Assembly: GCF_900258475.1 (NCBI RefSeq)
Contig: NZ_LT984887.1
Location: 62,001 to 126,000, forward strand
Origin: Anaerococcus sp. Marseille-P3915
Lineage (GTDB): Bacteria > Bacillota > Clostridia > Tissierellales > Peptoniphilaceae
DNA: 64,000 bases
Direction: 5' to 3'
Both the position numbers and the translations under genes were made by a program. The notes beneath the pieces were generated by a model, which did no database searches, was not told the DNA's origin, and saw nothing but the letters and a program-made list of their open reading frames with translations. Positions 27,101 through 34,066 of this stretch are shown one piece after another. How positions within the stretch are numbered: position 1 is the first letter of the stretch; each line of letters begins with the position of its first letter.

Positions 27101-27543
27101 GCCTAATCCACAAAGTCTTTCAGAAACTCCCAATGAAAGAATATGATAGAGAGAGTCTTAAAGCAGAAATAGAAATCTTAATAGAGAACCAAATAATAGA
27201 AAAAGAAGGGGCAAAACTTTTAGAAGTGGATAAATTTTTAGGATTTTTCCAAAATGATCTGATAAAAGAATTAATCAAGGAAGAAACACCTTACAGAAAA
27301 GAAGAATCCTTCCTAATGCAGTATGAGGATTACTACGTAAATGGTCAGATAGACCTAATCTTTGAAAAAGAAAACGAAATAATCCTAATAGACTTCAAGA
27401 CAGATAGGATAAAAAGAGAAGAAGCCTACAAAAAGCAGTTAGAAATCTACAAAAAAGCTTTAGAAGAAGCCTTGGGCAAAAAGGTAAGCATGGGGCTTAT
27501 ATATTGGTATAATAGTGGGGAGATTAGTGTTTACAATAAATAA
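24184..27543 (+). CDS. addA: AddA, helicase-nuclease subunit
   Basis: 1119 aa UvrD-like helicase plus nuclease. Walker A SAAAGSGKTFVLVERI, motif Ia VTFTNKSAIDMK, Walker B FIFFDEYQDSN, motif III GDVKQSIYGFRRARP, motif V MTIHKSKGLEFKVVI, motif VI LYVGLTRAEERLY, and C-terminal nuclease GQIDLIF...LIDFKTDR. An ATG at 24184 is preferred over 24178 because AGAGGG directly abuts the earlier one. It overlaps the end of addB and closes the operon. Confidence 0.94.
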   Translation: MTEIKKTKAQEAAIDTEDKNIIVSAAAGSGKTFVLVERIISLMKKYHIDIDKMIIVTFTNKSAIDMKNKIRARLEEAADDFDPDFLRRQIRLLKTAQIKTLHAFCSDMIRENFYYFDKLSPNFKVLTENTSIIMRANAIDEIFDEEYEKMTDGFRIFLENFAQNRNDSPAKGLIQDTYNMIIGQIDPLAWLDKNTRSANIGDKLKEISKKSLRDMKDKAFKLTVMANENDMREKLQELVTEDYSIFLDLENNLDSWDEFLEKIEKVKFGRLSSSKNDDKFLYNILRTDRNSYKNSLDKLKNLVRNTSSDLISLTSHKEEILLGEINRLTRRFMEVFDQKKKAKSYLDFNDLEQYFIRLLDNETARNKLVDKFEYIFFDEYQDSNEIQNYIIEKLKRERRLFFVGDVKQSIYGFRRARPDLFLEKLDIYEREEDSVRINLNENFRTDRLLLDFNNYIFDRIMTKETSGIDYKNGGHRLNFGRDKENPNAKVGLTVLDKAVNEEDYLVRLIRDLVGEGYAYKDIAILLRSGNKSYVYEEAFKRADIPYFNDISKVSFLAAEVNFFINLLKYLANPNDDIVLLSVLRSEIFNFSEDDLVEIKLYSDSFRFYDCFDNYDGNEQIKAKIDNFKLVIKDLKNKLAIYSLFDFANYLFEKTGLYDFLMARDLGADRINNIESLIDLMAEYDSANDNGLYGFLTYYENISKTQKDSIDQSRDLSEEEDLVRIMTIHKSKGLEFKVVILADSSRLIRNMHSRNLAIFDDKLGIGIDVADYDRKVKVSSINKKLIENKLVEEDKKEEMRILYVGLTRAEERLYITGTKSQSSLAKLYQNVDYLEMSSHLDWILSSLSFDKIGEEIFAKDYFTDDFDKRVDISYLESLEEEKVRESRDIGKIFEDIKPSANYKKIEDLMDFTYKGVDDIGESLKKSVTEIAKDFNKEEEGYERSSFGENYSNIDFKKPAFIEEEKTYSATDKGSLIHKVFQKLPMKEYDRESLKAEIEILIENQIIEKEGAKLLEVDKFLGFFQNDLIKELIKEETPYRKEESFLMQYEDYYVNGQIDLIFEKENEIILIDFKTDRIKREEAYKKQLEIYKKALEEALGKKVSMGLIYWYNSGEISVYNK

Positions 27544-27549
27544 TGGGTA

Positions 27550-27584
27550 TTTTAGGGGAGCTTCCCCTAAAACCCCTTTTTTTA
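27550..27584 (+). terminator. Terminator after addA
   Basis: TTTTAGGGG (27550-27558) / CCCCTAAAA (27564-27572), loop AGCTT, then CCCC and seven Ts. Confidence 0.88.
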
Positions 27585-28482
27585 TTATCCAAGATAATAG
27601 TATTTTAGACTTTGATTCTTCGTAACTTAACCATTTAATATTTAATTTCTATTTACTATTGAATCTTCGTAATAAGGGGAGGCCCAAGGACCCTTTCGCA
27701 TGGGTCCTCATCGGCCTCCCCTTAAACCCCTCCCCGTTACACCCCACAAGCGACTCCTTAGCGGAGTGCGAACAGAGAAGATTGCCTAACGGCAATCCTA
27801 TCTTGGTAGACAAATCTCTTTGTTTTAGATTTCCTTATTCTTACTGATTTTGACATTCTGATGCCTAAAAATCTCAATCTAGTCCAAATATTTATTTTGT
27901 ATACACTCTACATCTCAGCACTTACAAAATTTAATTTGTACTCGTGCGTCAGGAGATTTTCTTAACGGCATCTCCATTTACAAAATATTCCGACCATGGG
28001 AGAATTATTCTGTATTCTGAGAGGATATTGACATCTAAGTAAGTATTGGTCTCGTTTGCCATTGGCAAACATTGCTATTGGTGGGTCTAAGTAAGAGAGC
28101 TTTGATATTTACTGAATTAAAATCGTCAATTATTTTAAATAGAGGAAGCGTTAAGAAAATTTTGTTGAGCGTAACGAAGTGAAGCGAATCTAAATTTTTA
28201 GCTGACGAGATTTGAAATAATAGATTTTGAACCAGGATGAATAGCCGTCAGGTCTAATATAGAAGATTGCTAGAAGCAATCTTCAGTTTGCCCTCTGCAA
28301 GAGTCGCTTGCGGGGTGTAACGAAGAGGGGGTGTAAGGGGGAGGGCGATGAGGACCCATGCGAAAGGGTCCTTGGCCCTCCCCCTTTGGCGAAGTCATCA
28401 GCTTGATGACAATTATTTATTATGAGATAAAATTACAAGAATAAAAGTAAATAATAATTTTATCTTGGATAAAAAACCCCTA
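27576..28482. repeat. Gene-free giant imperfect palindrome (about 900 bp)
   Basis: The left half reappears reverse-complemented in the right half around an axis near 28029-28062. Anchors: 27586-27596 with 28461-28471 (11/11), 27685-27713 with 28346-28374 (29/29), 27735-27755 with 28302-28322 (20/21), 27957-27967 with 28149-28159 (11/11), and a central GTTTGCC-ATT-GGCAAAC (28054-28070). Each arm also folds on itself. Left: AAGGGGAGGCC/GGCCTCCCCTT (27674-27684/27713-27723) enclosing AGGACCC/GGGTCCT, and GATTGCC/GGCAATC (27780-27797). Right: the counterparts at 28335-28345/28376-28386 and 28262-28284, plus GTCATCA/TGATGAC (28394-28410). The reading frames here are short and follow the palindrome; I see no real gene or transposase. 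Confidence 0.88.
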
Positions 28483-28507
28483 ATAACTAGTATATCAATT
28501 ACTGTAA

Positions 28508-29236
28508 TTAATAAAACCCCCCATTTATATGAATAATATCCCCAGTTATATAAGAAGCCTCATCAGAGATCAAGTACCTCACTAGGCCTGCGATTTCTTC
28601 TGGCTTTGCTAGTCTTTTTATGCCTACTTCTTCTTTTAACTGATTTATTTCTTCTGGGCTAAAGTCTCTTTTCATCATGTCTGTATCTACCATGCCTGGG
28701 GCTATGGCGTTTACTCTTATATTTGATGGGGCTAATTCTTTGGCCATGGCCTTGGTGAAGGTATTTATGGCGCCCTTGCTTGTAGAGTAGGAAGATTCCA
28801 TGCTTGCTCCGAAGTCTCCCCAGATTGAGCTGATATTTATGATTACTCCCTCTTTTTTCTCAATCATTTTTGGTATGGCTCTTTTGGAGTTTAGAAAGAC
28901 CGAATTAAGGTTGGTATTTATTACATCCAGCCACTTGTCAAAGGGAGTGTCTTGGATTAGGCCAAAGTAGGATATACCTGCGTTATTTATTAGGATGTCG
29001 ACATTTTTGAAATTGTCTTCAATGATTTTAAACATCGCTTCTACCTGGTCTTCATCTGATACATCTGCCCCTATGGCTATTACCATGGGATTTATTTCTC
29101 TTAATTCTTTTAGAAGGTTCATGGCTTCATCTTTGCTCTTATTATAATTTATTACGATTTGATAATCTTTTGCGAGGTTTTTGGCAATTGCAGCACCTAT
29201 TCCCCTGGAAGATCCTGTTATTAATACTGTTTTCAT
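28508..29236 (-). CDS. ymfI: Short-chain reductase, probably YmfI-type EF-P 5-aminopentanone reductase
   Basis: 242-aa classical SDR. Cofactor motif TGSSRGIGAAIA, NNAGIS, catalytic serine in NISSIWGDFGAS, YSTSK with the Tyr-Lys pair, NAIAPGMVDTDM, and the C-terminal YITGDIIHINGG. The SSIWG...GAS stretch is what I associate with the YmfI group, which reduces the 5-aminopentanone carried by elongation factor P in Firmicutes; a FabG-like 3-oxoacyl-ACP reductase is the alternative. It is divergent from the aldo/keto reductase and reads toward the giant palindrome. Confidence 0.8.
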   Translation of the reverse strand: MKTVLITGSSRGIGAAIAKNLAKDYQIVINYNKSKDEAMNLLKELREINPMVIAIGADVSDEDQVEAMFKIIEDNFKNVDILINNAGISYFGLIQDTPFDKWLDVINTNLNSVFLNSKRAIPKMIEKKEGVIINISSIWGDFGASMESSYSTSKGAINTFTKAMAKELAPSNIRVNAIAPGMVDTDMMKRDFSPEEINQLKEEVGIKRLAKPEEIAGLVRYLISDEASYITGDIIHINGGFY

Positions 29237-29313
29237 AACTTTATTATAACATATTTGTTAAATAGGGTATAAATTTATTGATGGTATGATGATTAGAATT
29301 CTAAGGAGTAGAT
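29237..29313. promoter_or_regulatory. Divergent promoter region, SDR / aldo-keto reductase
   Basis: On the minus strand TATAAT lies close to the SDR start (complement of 29241-29248 region); on the plus strand TATGAT is near 29284. AAGGAG precedes the aldo/keto reductase ATG. No operator is obvious. Confidence 0.4.
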
Positions 29314-30150
29314 ATGAAATATTTTAAATTAAATGATGGAACTAAGGTTCCTGCAATTGGTTTTGGTACTTTTAAGATTACTGAAGAAGCTGATATGGAA
29401 AGGTCCATTGGCTCTGCAATAGAAGCAGGCTATAGGTATTTTGATACTGCAAAATACTATGAAAATGAAGACTTAGTTGGTAAATACCTTAAGGGTTCTG
29501 GTCTTAAAAGGGAAGAAATACAAGTAGCTACAAAGGTTTGGCCTGTAGATTTTGATCCAGAGGCTTGCAAAAGATCAATTGAAAATTCTCTAAAAAAGCT
29601 TGACCTCGATTATATAGATGTTTTATTGCTTCACTGGTATGGAGAAGATTTTGATAAGGCTTGGAAAGTTTTTCAGGCCTATAGGGACCAAGGCCTTGTT
29701 AAATCTATAGGTGTGTGTAATTTTACAATTCCACAGCTTACAGAACTTATAAGTCTTGGCGAAAAGCCAGTCCTTGACCAATTAGAAAGTCATTTATATT
29801 TACAAGATACAGATAATAAGAATTTCCTAATGGAAAATGGCATCCTCCACCAAGCTTGGGGACCACTTTCTCAAGGTAAGTCCAATCTTTTGGATGAGCA
29901 AATCCTAAAAGAAATAGGGGATAAGTACGGAAAAACTCCTGCCCAAATTGCCCTTAAATGGAATATAGAAAGGGATACTATGGTCCTTGTAAAATCTTCA
30001 AATGAGGGAAGGATTAAGGAAAATATTTCGATTTTTGACTTTGACCTTAGCGAAGAAGACATGAACGCCCTTGCCAGCCTTGATAGGAAGGAAAGATTTT
30101 CAAATGACCCAGAAAATAAGGAGTGGCTTGATAAGATAAGAAGAGGATAG
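29314..30150 (+). CDS. Aldo/keto reductase
   Basis: 278 aa NADPH-dependent carbonyl reductase, AKR superfamily TIM barrel. Catalytic tetrad: Asp and Tyr in YFDTAKYYENE, Lys in ATKVWP, His in VLLLHWYG. The C-terminal cofactor loop is VLVKSSNEGRIKENISIFDF. The physiological aldehyde or ketone is unknown. A terminator follows. Confidence 0.9.
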   Translation: MKYFKLNDGTKVPAIGFGTFKITEEADMERSIGSAIEAGYRYFDTAKYYENEDLVGKYLKGSGLKREEIQVATKVWPVDFDPEACKRSIENSLKKLDLDYIDVLLLHWYGEDFDKAWKVFQAYRDQGLVKSIGVCNFTIPQLTELISLGEKPVLDQLESHLYLQDTDNKNFLMENGILHQAWGPLSQGKSNLLDEQILKEIGDKYGKTPAQIALKWNIERDTMVLVKSSNEGRIKENISIFDFDLSEEDMNALASLDRKERFSNDPENKEWLDKIRRG

Positions 30151-30168
30151 GAAAATATATTTAAGGAA

Positions 30169-30195
30169 TCGGCGATTATACTTGCCGGGTTTTTA
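30169..30195 (+). terminator. Terminator after aldo/keto reductase
   Basis: TCGGC / GCCGG with a 10-nt loop followed by GTTTTT. Confidence 0.6.
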
Positions 30196-30216
30196 ATAAA
30201 TATAAAAGGAAGAAAT

Positions 30217-30981
30217 ATGATTTACAAAAATGATCTAGCAATTTTGGAGTTTGACGATAATATCGAATCGGTGATTATGCCGAATCACGAAAATCTAGAC
30301 ATAAATTTACCTGTTAAATGCGTTTATGCTTTTTTGGAAGATGAGATTGACAGATATGTCGTGAGAAATGAAGGGGAGATTTTAGGTCATTTTGAATCGG
30401 CAACAAAGACTTATCCTATTTATAAAATTAATCATAAGGGCCATGACCTTTGTCTTGCTCAAGCCCCAGTTGGCTCTGCTCCAGCAGCCCAACTTTTGGA
30501 TTGGCTTATTGGCTATGGTGTAAGGGAAATAATTTCCACTGGAACCTGCGGATCTCTAATAGATATAGCAGAGTCGACTTTTCTTGTTCCTGTGAGGGCC
30601 TTAAGGCAGGAAGGGACAAGCTTTCATTATGTTTTGCCATCTAGGTATATTGACATAAATCCTAGAGCAGTTTCAGCTATAGAAAGAGTATTTAGACAAA
30701 GAGGACTCAAATATAAGGAAGTCATGACCCGGACTACTGATGGATTTTATAGGGAGACAAAAGATTTGGTAAATTATAGAGTTGATGAAGGCTGTGCTGT
30801 TGTTGAGATGGAATGTTCTGCCCTTGCAGCTGTTAGTCAAATGAGAAAGGCTATCTGGGGAGAAATTCTTTTTACTGCTGATACCTTGGCAGATGTAGAA
30901 AATTATGATCAGAGAAACTGGGCTAGAAATTCCTTTTCCTATGCTTTAGAGCTTGCTATGGATGCAGTGATTGAAATTTAA
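30217..30981 (+). CDS. Nucleoside phosphorylase family protein
   Basis: 254 aa, phosphorylase superfamily fold that cleaves a nucleoside with phosphate. Seen: LAQAPVGSAPAAQLLDWLIGYGVREIISTGTCGSL (glycine-rich phosphate/ribose region), TTDGFYRET, and VVEMECSALAAVSQ with the Met-Glu that binds the ribose hydroxyls. The sequence is nearest in style to uridine phosphorylases, but the base specificity is not certain. It has its own ribosome site (AAAGGAAG) and stands alone between terminators. Confidence 0.82.
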   Translation: MIYKNDLAILEFDDNIESVIMPNHENLDINLPVKCVYAFLEDEIDRYVVRNEGEILGHFESATKTYPIYKINHKGHDLCLAQAPVGSAPAAQLLDWLIGYGVREIISTGTCGSLIDIAESTFLVPVRALRQEGTSFHYVLPSRYIDINPRAVSAIERVFRQRGLKYKEVMTRTTDGFYRETKDLVNYRVDEGCAVVEMECSALAAVSQMRKAIWGEILFTADTLADVENYDQRNWARNSFSYALELAMDAVIEI

Positions 30982-30999
30982 ATAAGGATTATTCCAATT

Positions 31000-31031
31000 A
31001 AAAAGGCGAGGATTTTAGTCCTTGCCTTTTC
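31000..31031. terminator. Bidirectional terminator
   Basis: AAAAGGCGAGGA pairs with TCCTTGCCTTTT (one G-T) across a 6-nt loop, with A- and T-runs outside, between convergent genes. Confidence 0.85.
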
Positions 31032-31046
31032 AGATGTTTAATTTTA

Positions 31047-31585
31047 TTAGTCTATAAATTTTTTAGCAAAGTCTACGAAAGCATCGCATGCGCTCTTTAC
31101 AAATGGTCTAGTTTCTTCGATTAGTTTGCCGTCTTTATCAAATAATTCGTTAATCTTAGCTAGGTATACTTCTGGTTTACTCATGGCTATGAGGTCTACA
31201 CAGGTGAAAGATTGCTTTAGGGCAAGGTTACTTGATACACCGCCCATTGTACCTATGGTTGAGCTAAATACTGTAGCAGGTTTTCCTGCCCAAAGATTAC
31301 CTTCTGGTCCACGAGATGCTATATCGATTGCATTTTTTAAAACTGGGGCAAGGGATCTGTTGTATTCTGGTGTGATAAAGATAAAGGCATCACATTTTTT
31401 GACATCTTCTCTAAGTTTGATGTAGGCTGGGTGAATTTCGCCCATGTCTAGGTCTTGGTTATAAAAAGGTGTCTCGCTTAGGTCGATCTTATATGTTTCA
31501 ACATCAAGCAGTTCTGCTACTTCCTTGGCAAGTTTTTTATTCCATGAAATTGTCTAAGTGATCCTACTAATAATCCTATTTTCAT
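31047..31585 (-). pseudogene. NADPH-dependent FMN reductase, frameshifted
   Basis: Reading backward from the ATG at 31585 gives MKIGLLVGSLRQF and then stops soon after. The other frame continues WNKKLAKEVAELLDVETYKIDLSETPFYNQDLDMGEIHP and then the intact remainder, including FITPEYNRSLAPVLKNAID (flavin-binding), SSTIGTMGG and the C-terminus. The two pieces join if one base is added near 31546-31550, next to a run of three As (TTT in the gene). The span of 539 bp is one short of 180 codons, agreeing with a 1-nt deletion. Either a recent pseudogene or a sequencing error. Confidence 0.85.
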
Positions 31586-31643
31586 TGATAAATCCTTTCT
31601 TTTTTCTTTAATTAAATTATACCCTAAAGTATAAATTATAAGC

Positions 31644-31670
31644 AAAAAGAGCCAGCTAAAGCTAGCTCTA
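31644..31670 (-). terminator. Terminator after nfnB
   Basis: On the minus strand AGAGCTAGCT / AGCTGGCTCT with a short loop, then TTTTT. Confidence 0.8.
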
Positions 31671-31674
31671 ATGT

Positions 31675-33066
31675 TTAATCATTTTTATTTCTTATATATT
31701 TGTCAATATTAGCTGCAGCTTTTTTACCTGCTCCCATGGCAAGGATTACTGTAGCTGCGCCGCTTACAGCATCACCACCTGCAAAGACCCCGTCTTTTGT
31801 GGTCATGGTTGTATCATCAATTATGATTCCGCCCCAAGATTCTGTTTCTATGTCTGGGTTGGTGTGTTTGATAAGTGGGTTTGGAGATTGGCCAATTGAA
31901 ATTATCACTGATTCAAATGGGACTTCTTCATATTCTCCAGTTGGAAGTGGTCTACGTCTACCTGATGCATCTGGCTCACCTAGGACCATTTTTTCTACCT
32001 TAACAGCCTTTACCCAACCATTTTCGCCCATAATTTCTACTGGATTGTGGAGGTTCATGAAGTTGATGCCTTCTTCAATGGCGTGATGGCTTTCTTCAGC
32101 CCTTGCTGGCATTTCTTCAAAGCTTCTACGATATACTACTGTCACATCTGCCCCAAGTCTTTTGGCTGATCTTGCAGCATCCATTGCCACGTTTCCACCA
32201 CCTACTACACAGACTTTTTTGCCTACATGGACTGGTGTGTCGTATTCTGGGAACTTGTAGGCCTTCATGAGGTTCATACGGGTTAGAAATTCATTTGCTG
32301 AGTAGACTCCATTGTAATTTTCTCCTGGAATGCCTAAAAATGAAGGAAGACCTGCACCTGTCGAGATATAAATTGCTTCATAGCCCTTTTCCTTTAGGTC
32401 ATCAAGGGAGAGGGTTCTACCGACTATGACATTTGTCCTAAGCTTAACACCTAGGCCAATTACGTTTTTAAGTTCTGTATTTACAAGATTTTTAGGAAGT
32501 CTAAATTCTGGTATACCATACATCAATACTCCTCCAGCTGTGTGGAAGGCATCAAAGAGGGTTACCTTGTAGCCAAGTTTGGCAAGGTCTGCTGCAGCAG
32601 TTAGGCCAGAAGGTCCAGCACCTACAACAGCTACCTTTTCCTTGTTAGCATAGACTTCTACTGGTTTTTTATATTTTAAATTATTGTGATAGTCTGCGAC
32701 AAATCTTTCAAGCCTACCGATTGCAACAGGTTCGCCTTTTTTGCCTCTAGTACATACTCCCTCGCATTGGTTTTCTTGAGGGCAGACCCTACCGCAGATA
32801 GCTGGGAGGTTGTTGGTTTCAGAAATTTTTTGGTAGGCTGCCTCTATATCTCCTTCTGTGATGAGGTGGATAAATTCTGGAATCTTTACAGAAACTGGAC
32901 AGCCATCCATACAAGGTTTGTTCTTGCATTGAACACAGCGCATGGCTTCTTCTTGAGCCATTTCAAGAGTATAACCTTGGGCTACTTCTTCAAAGTTTTT
33001 GTTACGAACATTTGGGTCTTGTTCTGGCATTTTGACTTTTTCTTGACTCATATTAAATTTGGCCAT
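31675..33066 (-). CDS. nfnB: NfnB, electron-bifurcating transhydrogenase large subunit
   Basis: 463 aa, GltD-like. With NfnA it couples NADH and reduced ferredoxin to two NADP+. The N-terminal cysteine clusters for [4Fe-4S] centres are CVQCKNKPCMDGCPV and CGRVCPQENQCEGVC. The FAD GxGxxG is VAVVGAGPSGLTAAADLAKLGYKVTLFDA, the NADP-binding motif is VCVVGGGNVAMDAARSAKRLG, and GDAVSGAATVILAMGAGKKAA closes the fold. It is translated from a start overlapping the nfnA end by 14 bp. The partner subunit distinguishes it from a glutamate synthase small subunit. Confidence 0.92.
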   Translation of the reverse strand: MAKFNMSQEKVKMPEQDPNVRNKNFEEVAQGYTLEMAQEEAMRCVQCKNKPCMDGCPVSVKIPEFIHLITEGDIEAAYQKISETNNLPAICGRVCPQENQCEGVCTRGKKGEPVAIGRLERFVADYHNNLKYKKPVEVYANKEKVAVVGAGPSGLTAAADLAKLGYKVTLFDAFHTAGGVLMYGIPEFRLPKNLVNTELKNVIGLGVKLRTNVIVGRTLSLDDLKEKGYEAIYISTGAGLPSFLGIPGENYNGVYSANEFLTRMNLMKAYKFPEYDTPVHVGKKVCVVGGGNVAMDAARSAKRLGADVTVVYRRSFEEMPARAEESHHAIEEGINFMNLHNPVEIMGENGWVKAVKVEKMVLGEPDASGRRRPLPTGEYEEVPFESVIISIGQSPNPLIKHTNPDIETESWGGIIIDDTTMTTKDGVFAGGDAVSGAATVILAMGAGKKAAANIDKYIRNKND

Positions 33067-33895
33067 TTCTTACCTCCCCAGTCAGGTTGCAGATGTGTTC
33101 TCTTTCTTCTGTAGCATAGTTTCTGGCTCTATTCATAGCTTCATCAAAGTCTACTAAAAATCCGTCAAAGTCAGGTCCATCTACGCAGGCAAATTTCATT
33201 TCTCCGCCTACAGTTAGCCTGCAACAGCCACACATGCCAGTTCCATCTACCATTATAGAGTTCATTGAAACTGTTGTAGGAATATCGTGTGGTCTTGTAA
33301 CAGCTACAACATTTTTCATCATAATAGCAGGGCCAATGGTTAGGACGTGGTCGTATTTTTTGCCTTCATTTATAAGATCTTCGAGCACTTGGGTTACAAA
33401 ACCTTGTCTGCCATAAGATCCATCGTCTGTTGTTATGTATAAATTATCAGAACAAGCCTTTAGCTCGTCTTCTAGTATGATTATGTCCTTATTTTTAAAA
33501 CCCATTATTACATCGACATTAGCTCCGACCTCGTGAAGGTATTTAGCTTGTGGATAGGCTATAGCTGTACCAAGTCCTCCGCCCACAACGCATACATTTT
33601 TGCCCTTAAGGGAATCTAGGTCTGTTGGCACACCAAGTGGTCCTACAAAGTCTAAAAATCCATCGCCAGCCTTAAGATTATCCATCCTCATAGTTGTACC
33701 ACCGATAATTTGTACAATGATAGTTACGTTTTCTTCGTCAGTTGATGATATGGTAAAAGGCACTCTTTCGCCCTTTTCATCAAGCCTTAGGATAATAAAT
33801 TGGCCTGGGAGAGCTTTTCTTGCAATCTCTGGGGCTTTAACAACAAATTTGATAGTGTTAGCATTCAAATTTGTCTTTTCAATAATTCTTGCCAT
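33053..33895 (-). CDS. nfnA: NfnA, electron-bifurcating transhydrogenase small subunit
   Basis: 280 aa ferredoxin-NADP reductase-like protein of the dihydroorotate dehydrogenase B electron-transfer group. FAD region LPGQFIILRLDEKGERVPFTI, NAD region VVGGGLGTAIAYPQAKYL, and a C-terminal [2Fe-2S] site with MCGCCRLTVGG...FACVDGP. Its adjacency to nfnB identifies the pair. It is divergent from the ABC exporter gene. Confidence 0.92.
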   Translation of the reverse strand: MARIIEKTNLNANTIKFVVKAPEIARKALPGQFIILRLDEKGERVPFTISSTDEENVTIIVQIIGGTTMRMDNLKAGDGFLDFVGPLGVPTDLDSLKGKNVCVVGGGLGTAIAYPQAKYLHEVGANVDVIMGFKNKDIIILEDELKACSDNLYITTDDGSYGRQGFVTQVLEDLINEGKKYDHVLTIGPAIMMKNVVAVTRPHDIPTTVSMNSIMVDGTGMCGCCRLTVGGEMKFACVDGPDFDGFLVDFDEAMNRARNYATEEREHICNLTGEVRNGQI

Positions 33896-33999
33896 TATTC
33901 CTCCTCAAATTGAAATTAAAAGCTAGTAGATATAAGCTTTTCTTTACTGATAATATACTATTTTGACAAGGATTAAGCAATGAGCCTGTAAAAAGCAAT

Positions 34000-34027
34000 T
34001 TGAGGTGATATATTTATAAAATATAGT
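34000..34027 (+). promoter_or_regulatory. Possible promoter of the ABC exporter gene
   Basis: TTGAGG (34000-34005), 16-bp spacer, TATAGT (34022-34027), 40 bp before the start codon. Confidence 0.45.
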
Positions 34028-34066
34028 ATTATAAAGCTATTGTTAATAATAAAAGAAGGGAGTTTT

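Noticed and set aside
27659-27847. 62-aa reading frame in the left palindrome arm
   Set aside because: It follows the GC-rich hairpin bases, has no ribosome site, and its Pro/Leu-rich product matches palindrome sequence, not a protein family.
27576-28482. An insertion sequence with terminal inverted repeats
   Set aside because: No transposase frame, no clear target-site duplication, and complementarity extends to the centre, not only the ends.
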